Origin: a bacterium
Lineage (GTDB): Bacteria; Verrucomicrobiota; Kiritimatiellia; RFP12; UBA1067
Length of the DNA: 45,481 bases
Direction of reading: 5' to 3'
Assembly (NCBI GenBank): GCA_025360845.1
Contig: JANYBJ010000139.1
Coordinates: forward strand, 1-45,481
Each line of letters opens with the position of its first letter. The stretch's first letter is position 1. Below, in pieces: positions 1 through 7,827 of the stretch. The position numbers and the translations under genes are program-made. Under the pieces are notes generated by a model that was given only the letters and a program-made list of their open reading frames with translations, was not told the origin of the DNA and made no database searches.

Positions 1-2
1 GA

Positions 3-98
3 TGGCTGATCGGCCAGGCATACGGCTTCCGGGACTACGATTACTTCCGGCTCAAGATCTTCGACCTGCCGTCAACCAACATCAGAAAAGCCTTATGA
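3..98 (+). CDS. 3' end of a probable transposase (partial at window edge)
   Basis: An open frame enters from the left edge and ends in TGA at 96-98, giving 31 residues. The segment IGQAYGFRDYDYFRLKIFD resembles the extreme C-terminus of several DDE transposases, where a G-F/Y-R-N/D-Y/F-x-x-Y/F-R-L-K pattern is common. Only this tail is visible, so the family cannot be fixed; ISL3-like is one possibility. Its last 17 bases overlap the 3' end of the convergent gene on the other strand, which suggests that an element inserted or decayed close to that gene. The call rests on one short motif. Confidence 0.45.
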   Translation, partial: WLIGQAYGFRDYDYFRLKIFDLPSTNIRKAL

Positions 99-558
99 TT
101 TTTCCGCGTTTCGACGAAGAGCCAATATCTTCATCCCTGTTTTTCGAATGGAATCTGAAGTTGGCGACCCAATCGGGATCATATCCTGATTCGGAGGCAA
201 AGACATGGATGACCTTCCCGTCGCGGTTGAGGAGCAACGCGTCATGCGAGACGGCATCTTCACACAGCGTGAACGGCCATGACACGCTCCCGTCCGCAGC
301 CTGTTCCTGAACCAGATTCCCGAAAAGGTCGGTCGGCCAGCCGATCCCGACAGGATTGATGACCACATTGCCGATATCATGCGTCATCGGGTTTCCCGCA
401 CGCGCAGGTGGCGCGGACATTTGCGCCGCCCTCAATTCCGCAAGCAAACCGTCCGCTTCCGCGACTTCGCGAACCCTGATCCGCGGCTTCGCCTCCGCGA
501 TGCCGACGGTACATAAACAGGAGATCAACAGGCAGACTCCGCGATATCTGTTCTTCAT
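82..558 (-). CDS. small secreted protein of unknown function
   Basis: 158-residue protein that I do not recognise. The start at 558 is chosen because an AGGAA box lies 8 bases upstream; the in-frame ATG seven codons earlier has no such box. The N-terminus MKNRYRGVCLLISCLCTVGIAEA is a clear Sec signal peptide (basic n-region, hydrophobic core, likely cleavage after AEA). The mature part of about 135 residues is polar, has one Cys, and contains the stretch HDIGNVVINPVGIGWPTDL followed by a region rich in Trp, Phe and Asp. No catalytic motif is evident. A sigma70-like promoter lies at 626-654. The gene ends convergently with the transposase tail at 3-98 and is divergent from the macroglobulin gene, so it appears monocistronic. 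Export is well supported; function is unknown. Confidence 0.6.
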   Translation of the reverse strand: MKNRYRGVCLLISCLCTVGIAEAKPRIRVREVAEADGLLAELRAAQMSAPPARAGNPMTHDIGNVVINPVGIGWPTDLFGNLVQEQAADGSVSWPFTLCEDAVSHDALLLNRDGKVIHVFASESGYDPDWVANFRFHSKNRDEDIGSSSKRGKIIRLF

Positions 559-977
559 ATTCGCGTTTCCTTGCATCATAAGCAGGACAACACTCTCTCA
601 AAGGGACCGGTTCGAATTTTTTTGAACTTAACCAAATTGATTCGAGTATGTCAACCATGTTTATATTTTTTGTAAAACTCAGTTTTTTACAGATGATACC
701 TGATAGGACTCAATTCAGTCATTGCATGTCGAAATTCTTTTACAATCAAATCTAAACTAAATTGCCATTTAGCAACTTAAAAGATTCATTCCGTCGCGAT
801 GTTTCGTTTCATACTTGTTTCGGCAAGTCCGACGTGCTACGTTTTCCATCACTTGAGCAGGTGGTCTATATCGCGTGCACCTGCTTCATCATCCATCGAT
901 ATTTTATCGTCTGTCTGTCCTTTTTCTTTCTTTTTTCACTCACTCGTTTTCTTCTTTTTCCTGGGAGGATTGTCTTT
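559..977. other. intergenic region between divergent genes, with a pyrimidine-rich leader
   Basis: This non-coding stretch is far more AT-rich than its neighbours. It holds the minus-strand promoter at 626-654 and an AT-rich palindrome at 672-692 (TGTAAAA, 7-base loop, TTTTACA). From about 911 to 964, just before the ribosome binding site of the macroglobulin gene, the coding strand is almost all C and T. I could not find a convincing plus-strand promoter. An open frame runs through part of this region in phase with the macroglobulin gene, but it has no initiation signal and low-complexity content. Confidence 0.5.
626..654 (-). promoter_or_regulatory. sigma70-like promoter of the small secreted protein
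   Basis: Minus strand: a perfect -35 TTGACA (649-654), a 17-base spacer and -10 TTAAGT (626-631), about 70 bases upstream of the start codon at 558. The -10 matches 4 of 6 consensus positions. Confidence 0.5.
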
Positions 978-3900
978 ATGAAGTCGCTTCGTGTCGATCG
1001 GGGTCTGTGCTTGGGTCTTGCTTTGCTTGTTGTGAATGCGGGCGGCTGGTGGTGGGTCAAATCGGGGGACCGGGAGCGGAGGACAGAGGACGGAGATCAG
1101 AAGACTGAAACGGAAACCCCTGTCCCGGTTTTGAAGCCGCTGGCGGTGGTGAGTCTGGAGCAGGTCGCGCTCAGTCCGGAACGGCTTCAGACCTTGGCTT
1201 TCACGTTCACCGGCCCGGTCGATTGGCCGTCGTTCGCCGACCGGCTGAAGCTCACGGCCGACGGCCAGTCGGTCACTTGGCGCTTCGTGGGTAAAAACCG
1301 GGTGAACGCGTGTCAAGTGCAGACGCAGACGGCGGTGCGTGCCGACCGGATCGACGTGCGGATCGAGAGCGGCGTGAAGTCCGGCTCGCCGGAGTTCGCG
1401 GCGCTGGCCCTTCCCGTGGCGCAGCCGGTGCCGGTGGTGCCCGAATTCCAGTTTACGAGGCTGGACGCCGAGACGCCCTCGTTCGGGCAGCCGGCGGTCA
1501 TCGCCCGGTTCACGCAGACCGCGGACCCGCGCGAGACAGCCGCGTTGATCGACTGTTCCCCGGCGGTGCCGTTCACCGTGATGCCGGAGTCGTGGGGCAA
1601 CGGGATGCGCCTGACGGGGCCGTTCGTGATCGGCACGTCGTACACCTTCACCTTCAAGTCCGGTCTGCGTTCGCGTACCGGCCACCGCTTGGAGAAAGAG
1701 GTCCGGCGCACGGTGCTGATCCATCACCGCGCCCCGAATGTGTCGATACCGGTCGACGGGCGTTATCTCGCGCCCGAGGGCGCCTTGACGGTGCCGGTCC
1801 TGGCGGTCAACACAACGAATGTGGTGAGTTCGCTCGCGCGTGTCCTGCCGCAGAACATGGTTCAGTACGCCATGCGCGAGGCCGGCCTATATAACGGTTA
1901 TTGGCGCAGCGAGCCGTCCGATTTGGCGCAGGAGCTGACCGTACGCGCGGTGGGCCGCACAAACGCATTGACCGCGGCGCGCGATCAGGAGCAGCGGCTG
2001 ATGCTGCGCCTGAGCGACTACGGGCAGGGGCCGGTGCGAGGGGTGTACATCTTGAGGGTGAGCACGCCGGAGGTGAGCGAGCGCAGCCGGCTGGTGTGCG
2101 TGACGGACATCGGTCTCAGCGCCCGCTGCGATGAGACGGCCGTGACGGTTTGGACGACCGCCCTAGGCACAGGCCTACCGGTTCAGGACATCCGCGTGGA
2201 GCTTTACGGGCGTAACAACCTGCTTTTGGCGCAGGGGGTCAGCGACGTCCAGGGGCTGGTGCGCCTGACGCGCCGTGACGAGGACGGCGAACCGTTCCTG
2301 CTCTTGGCGCAGACGCGCGACGGCAGCGACATGACGATGCTGCCGTTCACGGGCGCCAACGAAATGGAGCATGCCAGCGAGGCCACCCGCGACTATCTCG
2401 CGCCGCAGGCGTGCGAGGCGTTTCTGATGAGCGACCGTGACATCTACCGCCACGGCGAGAACGTCTTTGTGCAGGCGCTGTTGCGAAAGGGTGACGGGAA
2501 GCCCCCCGCGCCTTTCCCGGTGGTGCTGCATGTGCTCAAGCCGGACGGACGCACCTTCAAGACCTATCCGCTGATGCCCGACGCGCTGGGCGCGGTGGTG
2601 ACGCAGCTCACATTGCCGGACTATCTGCCCTCGGGCACCTACGAATTCGAAGTGCATCTGCCGGGCGACGGGCCGGTGCTCGGCAGGCACTCGGTCATGC
2701 TGGAGGCCTTCGTGCCGCCGCAGATCCGCGTCAAGGTGCAGGAGCTTCCCGAGTCGGTCCGCGACGGCGAGAACCTGTCGTTCAAAATTTTCGCCGAACA
2801 CCTGTTCGGCAAGCCGGCCGGCGGCTTGGCGGCGGAGGCGAGTCTGACGTATTCGCCGGTCGAGTTCAAACCCAAGGCGTGGGAAGGCTTCCATTTCGGC
2901 GATGCCGAGAAGAGTCTGGCGATGAAGATCAAGGAGTGCCCGCGGCAAACGTTGGCGGCGGACGGCACGGCGGCCTTCACCGTGAAAGCCACGGTGGAAG
3001 GGTTGCCGCCCGCACAGGTGAAGGCGGTGGTGCAGGCGCTGGTGACCGAGACGGGCGGGCGGACGGTCACGGCGCGCGAGACGGTGAAGCTTGACCCGTA
3101 CCCCTTCTACATCGGGCTAAACCCCGGCGACGAGCGGGTGATCCGCGTGGCCGCGCAAAAGAAAATCACGCTCGCGGCGGTGGATCCGGATGGGGCGCGG
3201 CATATGGAGAAGACCCCGCTGGAGGTGCGGATCGAGCGGGTGGTCTGGGTGAGCAGCATGCGGAAAGATTCCGCCGGCAGCTATCTGTGGGAGAGCGAGC
3301 GCGTCAAAACGCCGGTCGTGGAGGCTAAGACCGAGACCGGTCCGGATAATGTCGTGTATGCATTCTCGGTCGAGGCCACCGGCGACTACCTGATCACGTT
3401 CACCGATCCGGTCTCGCACGCCTCGTCGAGCTGGTCGTTCGCGGCGGGCGAGGAGGGTCAGGTCGAAGGCAATTGGGACCGCAGCAAGCCCGACCGCGTG
3501 GAGCTGGTTTTCGACAAGCCCGACTACCGTCCCGGAGAGACGGCCCGGCTGCAGCTCCGCGCGCCGTTCAGGGGACAGGCGTGGGTCTCGCTGCACAGCG
3601 CGAGCATCCTCGAGAACCGGGTGGTGGCGTTCACCAACAACACCGCGACGCTCGAGTGGGCGGTGACCGAAGCGTTCGCGCCGAACGTCGAGGTCACGGT
3701 CAGCCTGGTTCGCCCCGCAGTGTCCGAGAATATCTGGAGCGCCCACCGGGCCTCTGGCGAGGCGGTGCTGCGGGTGCTGCCGCCGGAACGCAAGCTCGCG
3801 GTGAAGGTGTCGCACGAGGCAGAGGTGTGGCGTCCGAAGAGCACGGGCGCGGTGCGCGTGTCGGTGACCGACGCGGCGGGACAGCCCGCACGCGGCGCGG

Positions 3901-6077
3901 CGGTGACGGTGCTGGCGGTGGACGAGGGCGTTTGCATGCTGACCGGGTATGAGACGCCCGACCCGTACGGCTTTTTCCTGGAGGCGCGGTCGGGGAATAT
4001 CTCGTTCTACGACGTGTACCGGAACCTGATGCCGATCACGAGCGAGGCGATGTTCGGAGCCGCCTCGCACATCGGAGGCGACGGCGGGGATGAGATGCTC
4101 AAGCGGCTCAACCCTGTTGCCGCCCGCCGCTTCAAGCCGTTGGCGCTGTGGCAGGCCAACCTGAAGGTGGATGAGGCGGGGCTGGCGACGGTGCCGTTCG
4201 AACTGCCCGAGTTTGCGGGCGAGCTGCGGCTGATGGCGGTGGCGTGGAACGAGCAGGCGGTGGGCTCTGCCGCCTCGTCGGTCAAGGTCAAGCGCAAGCT
4301 GGTGGTGCAGCCAGACCTGCCGCGTTTCCTCGCACCGGGCGACCAGGCGCAGGTCCAAATCGCGCTGCACAATGAGAGCGGAGCGGCCTGTACGGCGCGC
4401 GTGTCGCTGCGGACGCAGGGGCCGCTGACGTGTGATGCGGCTGTCAAAGAGGTGGCGCTGAAGCTCGGCGAATCCCTTACCGTGCCGATGGCGGTGACCG
4501 CCCGTGAACAGGCCGGGACCGCTCAGGTGTTCGTGAGGGTCGAGGGCGCGGACGACGTGTACGAAGAGCCGGTCGAACTGGCGGTGCGTCCCGCGTCGGC
4601 GCTGCGCGTGACGGCGGAGAACGTCGTCTTGAAAGCGGGGGAAGAGCGCGCTTTCGCACCTCCCAAAGGTGTTTTGGAAGAGAGCTTCAAGCAGACGTTC
4701 TTCTGCTCGGCGCAGCCCTCGGTCAATCTGCTCGGCGCGCTGGACTACGTGGTGAACTACCCGTACGGCTGTCTGGAGCAGACCGTCTCGGCCGCGCTGC
4801 CGCTGCTGACGCTCGGCGAATTGGCCGGCCGTCTGTCGTCGAATGAGTCCACGCTTGCGCAGGAGGCCCCCGACCGTATCAACGCCGCGCTGCTGCGGGT
4901 GCTTTCCATGCAGCGCTGGGACGGCTTTGCGATGTGGCCGGACGTCTGGGAGAGCAGCCCGCAGGCGACCGTGTACGCGGCCTTTTTCCTGGTGCAGGCG
5001 GCGCAGGCCGGGTACGCGTTGCCCAAAGAGACGGTTCCCGATGTGCTCAGGATGTTGCGCACCCGGTTGCCCGACGGAAACGACGTGTCTCGCGCCTATG
5101 TGTGTCATGTCCTGGCCTTGGCGGGGCAGCCCGACCACGGGTGGATGCTGCGGCTGTACGAGCAGCCGGAGTCCTTGCGGATGGAGGAGCGCTACCATCT
5201 GGCCCGCGCGCTGATCCGTTCCGGCGAGGTCGAAAAGGGGCGCGAGCTGCTGGCGCTGGCGCAGTCGGTGAAAGGCTTGCGCGAGGCCTCGTTCGCGCTG
5301 CTCGCCTGGCTTGAGCTTGACCCCAAGAATCCCTTTGTGGCGGTGTGCTGTCAGGAGATCGACAGTGCCCGCCGCAAGGAAGGGCACTGGGGCTCGACGC
5401 AGGACAACGCGCTGGCGCTGCTGGCTTTGGGCGAATATGTGCGGCAGACCTCGGACGAGCCCAAGCTTTTCACGCCGACGCTGCTGTGGGCGGACCAGAC
5501 GCGCAACGTGGCTGCCACCAACTCGCTGACATGGACGCCCGGGGCGGAGGCCGACCGCGGCGCCGTGCGGATGCGCAACGCAGGACCGGGGCCGATGTAC
5601 GTGACGCGGCGCGTGGCGTGCGTGCCGCTCGCCGCGCAGGAAGAGGCGGCCGATTCGGGTCTAGAGGTGCGGCGCGAGTGGCTCGACCGGCAGGGCGCTC
5701 CCATCGACCCCGCCACGCTGCAGCGCGGCGATGTCGTGATCGTGCGGTTGACGCTTGATCCGCAGGGCCGGGAGTGCAGGGACGTGGTCGTCGATGAGCT
5801 GCTGCCCGCCTGTTTGGAGATCGAGAATGCGCAGATGGGGACGACCGGCGGGTTGCTGTGGATCAAAGACGACGAGGCCGAGTGGGTGTTGCACCGCGAG
5901 GTGCGGGATGACCGGCTGCTGCTCTTCAGCAAGAACCTCGGAGGGAGGAAATGTTTCCATTACGCCGCGCGCGTGGTGAGCCCCGGAGCGTTTGTCGTGC
6001 CGCCGGTGTCCGCCGCGGCGATGTACGATCCCGCGACCTTCAGCCGACATGGCCTTGGGCGCGTGACGGTGAAGTAA
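978..6077 (+). CDS. bacterial alpha-2-macroglobulin (ECAM-like), thioester-containing
   Basis: 1699-residue protease-trapping protein of the cell envelope. The start at 978 follows a GGGAGG box and gives MKSLRVDRG plus a hydrophobic segment ending in a Trp run; a longer in-frame start at 762 is rejected as it lies in leader-like sequence. In order: an N-terminal anchor or signal, several macroglobulin beta domains (an MG2-like segment DRDIYRHGENV near residue 485, another with KPDYRPGETA near 845), the A2M domain (LALWQANLKVDEAG near 1055) and the thioester domain with YPYGCLEQT. Cys1265 and the Gln three residues on would form the reactive thioester, as in E. coli ECAM/YfhM. In the family, cleavage of a bait region springs the trap and the thioester bonds the attacking protease. 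Unlike ECAM, I see no lipobox Cys, so anchoring is probably by an uncleaved N-terminal helix. The usual partner pbpC (PBP1c) is not adjacent. Confidence 0.93.
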   Translation: MKSLRVDRGLCLGLALLVVNAGGWWWVKSGDRERRTEDGDQKTETETPVPVLKPLAVVSLEQVALSPERLQTLAFTFTGPVDWPSFADRLKLTADGQSVTWRFVGKNRVNACQVQTQTAVRADRIDVRIESGVKSGSPEFAALALPVAQPVPVVPEFQFTRLDAETPSFGQPAVIARFTQTADPRETAALIDCSPAVPFTVMPESWGNGMRLTGPFVIGTSYTFTFKSGLRSRTGHRLEKEVRRTVLIHHRAPNVSIPVDGRYLAPEGALTVPVLAVNTTNVVSSLARVLPQNMVQYAMREAGLYNGYWRSEPSDLAQELTVRAVGRTNALTAARDQEQRLMLRLSDYGQGPVRGVYILRVSTPEVSERSRLVCVTDIGLSARCDETAVTVWTTALGTGLPVQDIRVELYGRNNLLLAQGVSDVQGLVRLTRRDEDGEPFLLLAQTRDGSDMTMLPFTGANEMEHASEATRDYLAPQACEAFLMSDRDIYRHGENVFVQALLRKGDGKPPAPFPVVLHVLKPDGRTFKTYPLMPDALGAVVTQLTLPDYLPSGTYEFEVHLPGDGPVLGRHSVMLEAFVPPQIRVKVQELPESVRDGENLSFKIFAEHLFGKPAGGLAAEASLTYSPVEFKPKAWEGFHFGDAEKSLAMKIKECPRQTLAADGTAAFTVKATVEGLPPAQVKAVVQALVTETGGRTVTARETVKLDPYPFYIGLNPGDERVIRVAAQKKITLAAVDPDGARHMEKTPLEVRIERVVWVSSMRKDSAGSYLWESERVKTPVVEAKTETGPDNVVYAFSVEATGDYLITFTDPVSHASSSWSFAAGEEGQVEGNWDRSKPDRVELVFDKPDYRPGETARLQLRAPFRGQAWVSLHSASILENRVVAFTNNTATLEWAVTEAFAPNVEVTVSLVRPAVSENIWSAHRASGEAVLRVLPPERKLAVKVSHEAEVWRPKSTGAVRVSVTDAAGQPARGAAVTVLAVDEGVCMLTGYETPDPYGFFLEARSGNISFYDVYRNLMPITSEAMFGAASHIGGDGGDEMLKRLNPVAARRFKPLALWQANLKVDEAGLATVPFELPEFAGELRLMAVAWNEQAVGSAASSVKVKRKLVVQPDLPRFLAPGDQAQVQIALHNESGAACTARVSLRTQGPLTCDAAVKEVALKLGESLTVPMAVTAREQAGTAQVFVRVEGADDVYEEPVELAVRPASALRVTAENVVLKAGEERAFAPPKGVLEESFKQTFFCSAQPSVNLLGALDYVVNYPYGCLEQTVSAALPLLTLGELAGRLSSNESTLAQEAPDRINAALLRVLSMQRWDGFAMWPDVWESSPQATVYAAFFLVQAAQAGYALPKETVPDVLRMLRTRLPDGNDVSRAYVCHVLALAGQPDHGWMLRLYEQPESLRMEERYHLARALIRSGEVEKGRELLALAQSVKGLREASFALLAWLELDPKNPFVAVCCQEIDSARRKEGHWGSTQDNALALLALGEYVRQTSDEPKLFTPTLLWADQTRNVAATNSLTWTPGAEADRGAVRMRNAGPGPMYVTRRVACVPLAAQEEAADSGLEVRREWLDRQGAPIDPATLQRGDVVIVRLTLDPQGRECRDVVVDELLPACLEIENAQMGTTGGLLWIKDDEAEWVLHREVRDDRLLLFSKNLGGRKCFHYAARVVSPGAFVVPPVSAAAMYDPATFSRHGLGRVTVK

Positions 6078-6098
6078 AACCAGGCGGCCTTAACACAC

Positions 6099-6122
6099 GT
6101 CAGGACGCAAAACAAACCTGAC
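6099..6122 (+). terminator. possible weak terminator after the macroglobulin gene
   Basis: GTCAGG and CCTGAC form a 6-bp stem with a 12-base loop, 21 bases after the stop codon. No T-tract follows, so this is a hairpin with only weak support as a terminator. Confidence 0.25.
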
Positions 6123-6198
6123 CGAGCCAAACCGGCCTCTCACTCTCTGCTCAAATTTGTCTTTGGATCAGGGCACCGTCAACGCTCAGACGAGGCGG

Positions 6199-6459
6199 TT
6201 AGCCGTCCGTTGAAGCGTATGGCTCGCATTTTTCATACAACGTTTCGGGAGCGACATCGATTTGATCATCCCAGACAATCGTGCCTAATGCTTCAGAGAC
6301 GGAAAAGCGTTTAAAGAAGGATAGATCCGAAAACTGATCGAACACCCCACCTTTCTGGACATAAGGGGCAAAATCAACGATGCCTGAGTGTCCGTCTTCA
6401 AACTCCACTTTGACCTTGTAATCCTTGATATAATCAGCTTTGATGACATCATAAAGCAT
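6199..6459 (-). CDS. DUF2442 domain protein
   Basis: 86 residues starting MLYDVIKADYIKDYKVKV, matching the beginning of DUF2442 proteins, with the typical FEDGHSGIVDFAPYV centre and a C-terminal DQIDVAPETLYEKC. DUF2442 genes commonly lie directly behind DUF4160 genes, and the pair has been suggested to act like a toxin-antitoxin module, although the biochemistry is not established. Start 6459 is chosen because AGGAG lies 9 bases upstream. The upstream frame runs into it without a stop, so translation as a fusion to the end of the DUF4160 remnant is also possible. The domain itself looks intact, whereas its partner is broken twice. It lies downstream of MazEF and an attC-like repeat on the same strand. 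Confidence 0.75.
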   Translation of the reverse strand: MLYDVIKADYIKDYKVKVEFEDGHSGIVDFAPYVQKGGVFDQFSDLSFFKRFSVSEALGTIVWDDQIDVAPETLYEKCEPYASTDG

Positions 6460-6905
6460 CGAGACATACTCCTGTCTGAGAGGTTCGATCTCTTTCGGCG
6501 GCTGATTGGTTTTGGCTAATTCCCAGTCCATCATCAATTCATCTTTGTGCAAAGAGGCCCACTCTACAACCAGCCCTAATGCGGGCGAAGCCCGCAACCC
6601 GGAATTTCCAACACAAAGACACCAAGACCACGAAGGACACCAAGAAAGGTCATCGGTATGCCGTACTCTGGCTTTGTGTTTCTTCGTACACTTCGTGTCT
6701 TCGTGGTAAAACGACTTGTTCTTTATTGCTGTTGCTGGTTTGTAAGGCACTAATGCGCGAGGAGAAATGTTTCCCTCAATAATCTTCAAGGTCTGTATTT
6801 CTATCGAGACCTTATCGCCTGCATACCGTGCATGAAAATGTGGTGGATTATGGTCATCGAAAATACAGCGATGATAATTCCAAAAAATCTTGAAATCTCT
6901 GGCAT
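6460..6905 (-). pseudogene. broken DUF4160 gene (frameshift plus insertion)
   Basis: Starting at an ATG at 6905 the frame gives MPEISRFFGIIIA, the usual DUF4160 N-terminus, and then loses the reading frame. One frame over, the expected continuation FDDHNPPHFHARYAGDKVSI is intact. Adding one T to the T4 run at 6860-6863 would restore the frame, so this is a 1-base loss or a sequencing error in a homopolymer. A second lesion follows: after EGNISPRAL the frame runs through 58 foreign codons before the normal family sequence resumes at GLVVEWASLHKDELMMDWEL and ends KEIEPL. The insertion (6576-6757) is a multiple of three and keeps the frame open. Family knowledge: DUF4160 proteins are small (about 80-90 residues) and usually precede DUF2442. 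The gene product is very unlikely to be functional. Confidence 0.82.
6576..6757. mobile_element. small repeat element inserted in DUF4160, with an 8-bp target duplication
   Basis: The foreign segment is bounded by CTAATGCG at 6576-6583 and again at 6750-6757, exactly at the points where the DUF4160 protein sequence leaves and rejoins the family. The repeat unit is 174 bases (166 plus one 8-base copy). Inside lie two oppositely oriented copies of an ACCACGAAG-ACACGAAG type repeat (about 6612-6650 and 6671-6713), the DNA behind the HEDTK-like peptides seen scattered in many genomes. A small GCGGGCGAAGCCCGC hairpin lies at 6581-6595. It has no gene of its own, so it would need transposase supplied in trans. 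Confidence 0.62.
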
Positions 6906-7014
6906 TTGTCCGTTATTCATTTTGATGGCGTAATAATGCCGCTTCCGTTCTCAAAAGACAAGTATGGTTTATTTTATAGCGAACTTGGCATCCCCTCTAT
7001 TCGTCGCCGTGTCC

Positions 7015-7069
7015 GGCTAACGCCGCCTATCAGCGACGGTATTCCGTTCGCTGGGTGGGCTGGTTCGGC
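7015..7069 (-). repeat. attC-like imperfect inverted repeat behind mazF
   Basis: On the minus strand the element starts with GCCGAAC (7063-7069), five bases after the mazF stop codon, and ends with GCGTTAGCC (7015-7023), which resembles the right-hand simple site of integron attC sites. The inner arms CAGCGAACGG and CCGTCGCTG pair around a 4-base loop, leaving one unpaired A, similar to the extrahelical bases of attC. Length is 55 bases. Confidence 0.5.
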
Positions 7070-7074
7070 TATAG

Positions 7075-7416
7075 TCAATCATCGATCAATGTTCCGAGTT
7101 TGTTCAGAACATCATGCACGACATCTTTGGTGAGTGCGCAACAAAAAGATGCCTGACGCACCTTCCAGTCCAGACTCTTCACCTGATCCGCCAGAATCAC
7201 GCCGGACACCTGCAGTCCATGTGGGAGGGGAACCTCGAAGGGATAACCTTTGACTTGGCTTGTGATGGGGCACAACAGGGCCAACCCTGCTTTTCGGTTG
7301 TAGGCCTCTGGCGATAAGACCGCGGCGGGACGGTGTCCAGCCTGTTCATGACCGGCTTGAGGATTGAATGCAATCCAGACCACATCTCCGCGTCTCGGAC
7401 AATAGGATGCCGGCAT
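7075..7416 (-). CDS. mazF: MazF/PemK-family endoribonuclease toxin
   Basis: 113 residues. The sequence follows the MazF/PemK barrel: YCPRRGDVVWIAFNPQAGHEQ (loop after strand 1), GHRPAAVLSPEAYN, LALLCPITSQVKGYPFEV and VILADQVKSLDW, with the family's conserved R (GHRPA) and the T/S of PITSQ that act in RNA cleavage. Members cut mRNA at short motifs unless bound by the antitoxin. Start 7416 is preferred over 7422 because it lies 7 bases after the GGAGG box; its ATG overlaps the mazE stop by one base, which indicates translational coupling. An attC-like repeat follows within 6 bases. The protein appears complete. Confidence 0.92.
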   Translation of the reverse strand: MPASYCPRRGDVVWIAFNPQAGHEQAGHRPAAVLSPEAYNRKAGLALLCPITSQVKGYPFEVPLPHGLQVSGVILADQVKSLDWKVRQASFCCALTKDVVHDVLNKLGTLIDD

Positions 7417-7658
7417 CACCATCCCTCCTTTCCGACGACGGCTCCGCTTGAAACCTCATCGTGCAGATTGCGGGGAGTGATGCCCTTCAAGAGCTCAGCG
7501 AGTTGATATCGCTGTTGCCGGACGGGCGCAATGACAATCTGCCCATCACATGAGGCCAGATTGACGGTTTGACCGACACATAGCTGCGTTTCTTTGGCGA
7601 CCGCAAGCGGGATACGCACCGCTAGGCTGTTTCCCCATTTTGTGACTTTGGTGATCAT
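7416..7658 (-). CDS. mazE: MazE/AbrB-type antitoxin
   Basis: 80 residues. The N-terminal KVTKWGNSLAVRIPLAVAKE is the swapped-hairpin AbrB/MazE DNA-binding fold. The C-terminal half (LAELLKGITPRNLHDEV...) matches the flexible MazF-binding tail of this family. Start 7658 has AGGAGC at the right distance and a sigma70-like promoter 27 bases further upstream; a longer in-frame start at 7850 would translate the attC-like repeat and is rejected. It overlaps mazF by one base. By family precedent the complex represses its own promoter; ATATAC direct repeats around the -10 (7675-7680 and 7686-7691) could be part of an operator, but this is conjecture. Confidence 0.88.
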   Translation of the reverse strand: MITKVTKWGNSLAVRIPLAVAKETQLCVGQTVNLASCDGQIVIAPVRQQRYQLAELLKGITPRNLHDEVSSGAVVGKEGW

Positions 7659-7684
7659 GTTACGCTCCTGTTGGATATACTTTG

Positions 7685-7714
7685 AATATACACCATGGGG
7701 TGGCGGACGGTCAA
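7685..7714 (-). promoter_or_regulatory. promoter of mazEF
   Basis: Minus strand: -35 TTGACC (7709-7714), 18-base spacer, -10 TATATT (7685-7690). The -10 lies 27 bases upstream of the mazE start, so the predicted leader just accommodates the ribosome binding site. Confidence 0.68.
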
Positions 7715-7742
7715 GCGCAAGTGTCAATCCTGTATAGTTTGT

Positions 7743-7814
7743 GGCGAACGTCAGCGCCCACCAACACCCTGAAACCGAAGGCGAATGGGTATTGGTGGTG
7801 TCGCCGGGTTGGGC
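7743..7814 (-). repeat. attC-like imperfect inverted repeat upstream of mazE
   Basis: 72 bases. On the minus strand it begins GCCCAAC (7808-7814), which fits the attC consensus RYYYAAC, and ends ACGTTCGCC. Long inner arms ACCACCAATACCC and GGGTGTTGGTGGG pair with wobbles around a 17-base centre. It aligns along its length with the element at 10776-10849; both share the 20-base block that starts GGCGAACGTCAGCG on the plus strand. Confidence 0.55.
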
Positions 7815-7827
7815 ATAGTCCCTCTTT

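Noticed and set aside
3117..5387. 756-codon minus-strand frame within the macroglobulin gene
   Set aside because: Antisense shadow with Arg/His/Gln-rich translation; the plus-strand frame carries clear macroglobulin motifs.
6906..7133. 75-codon plus-strand frame
   Set aside because: It runs across the attC-like repeat into antisense mazF and has no ribosome binding site.
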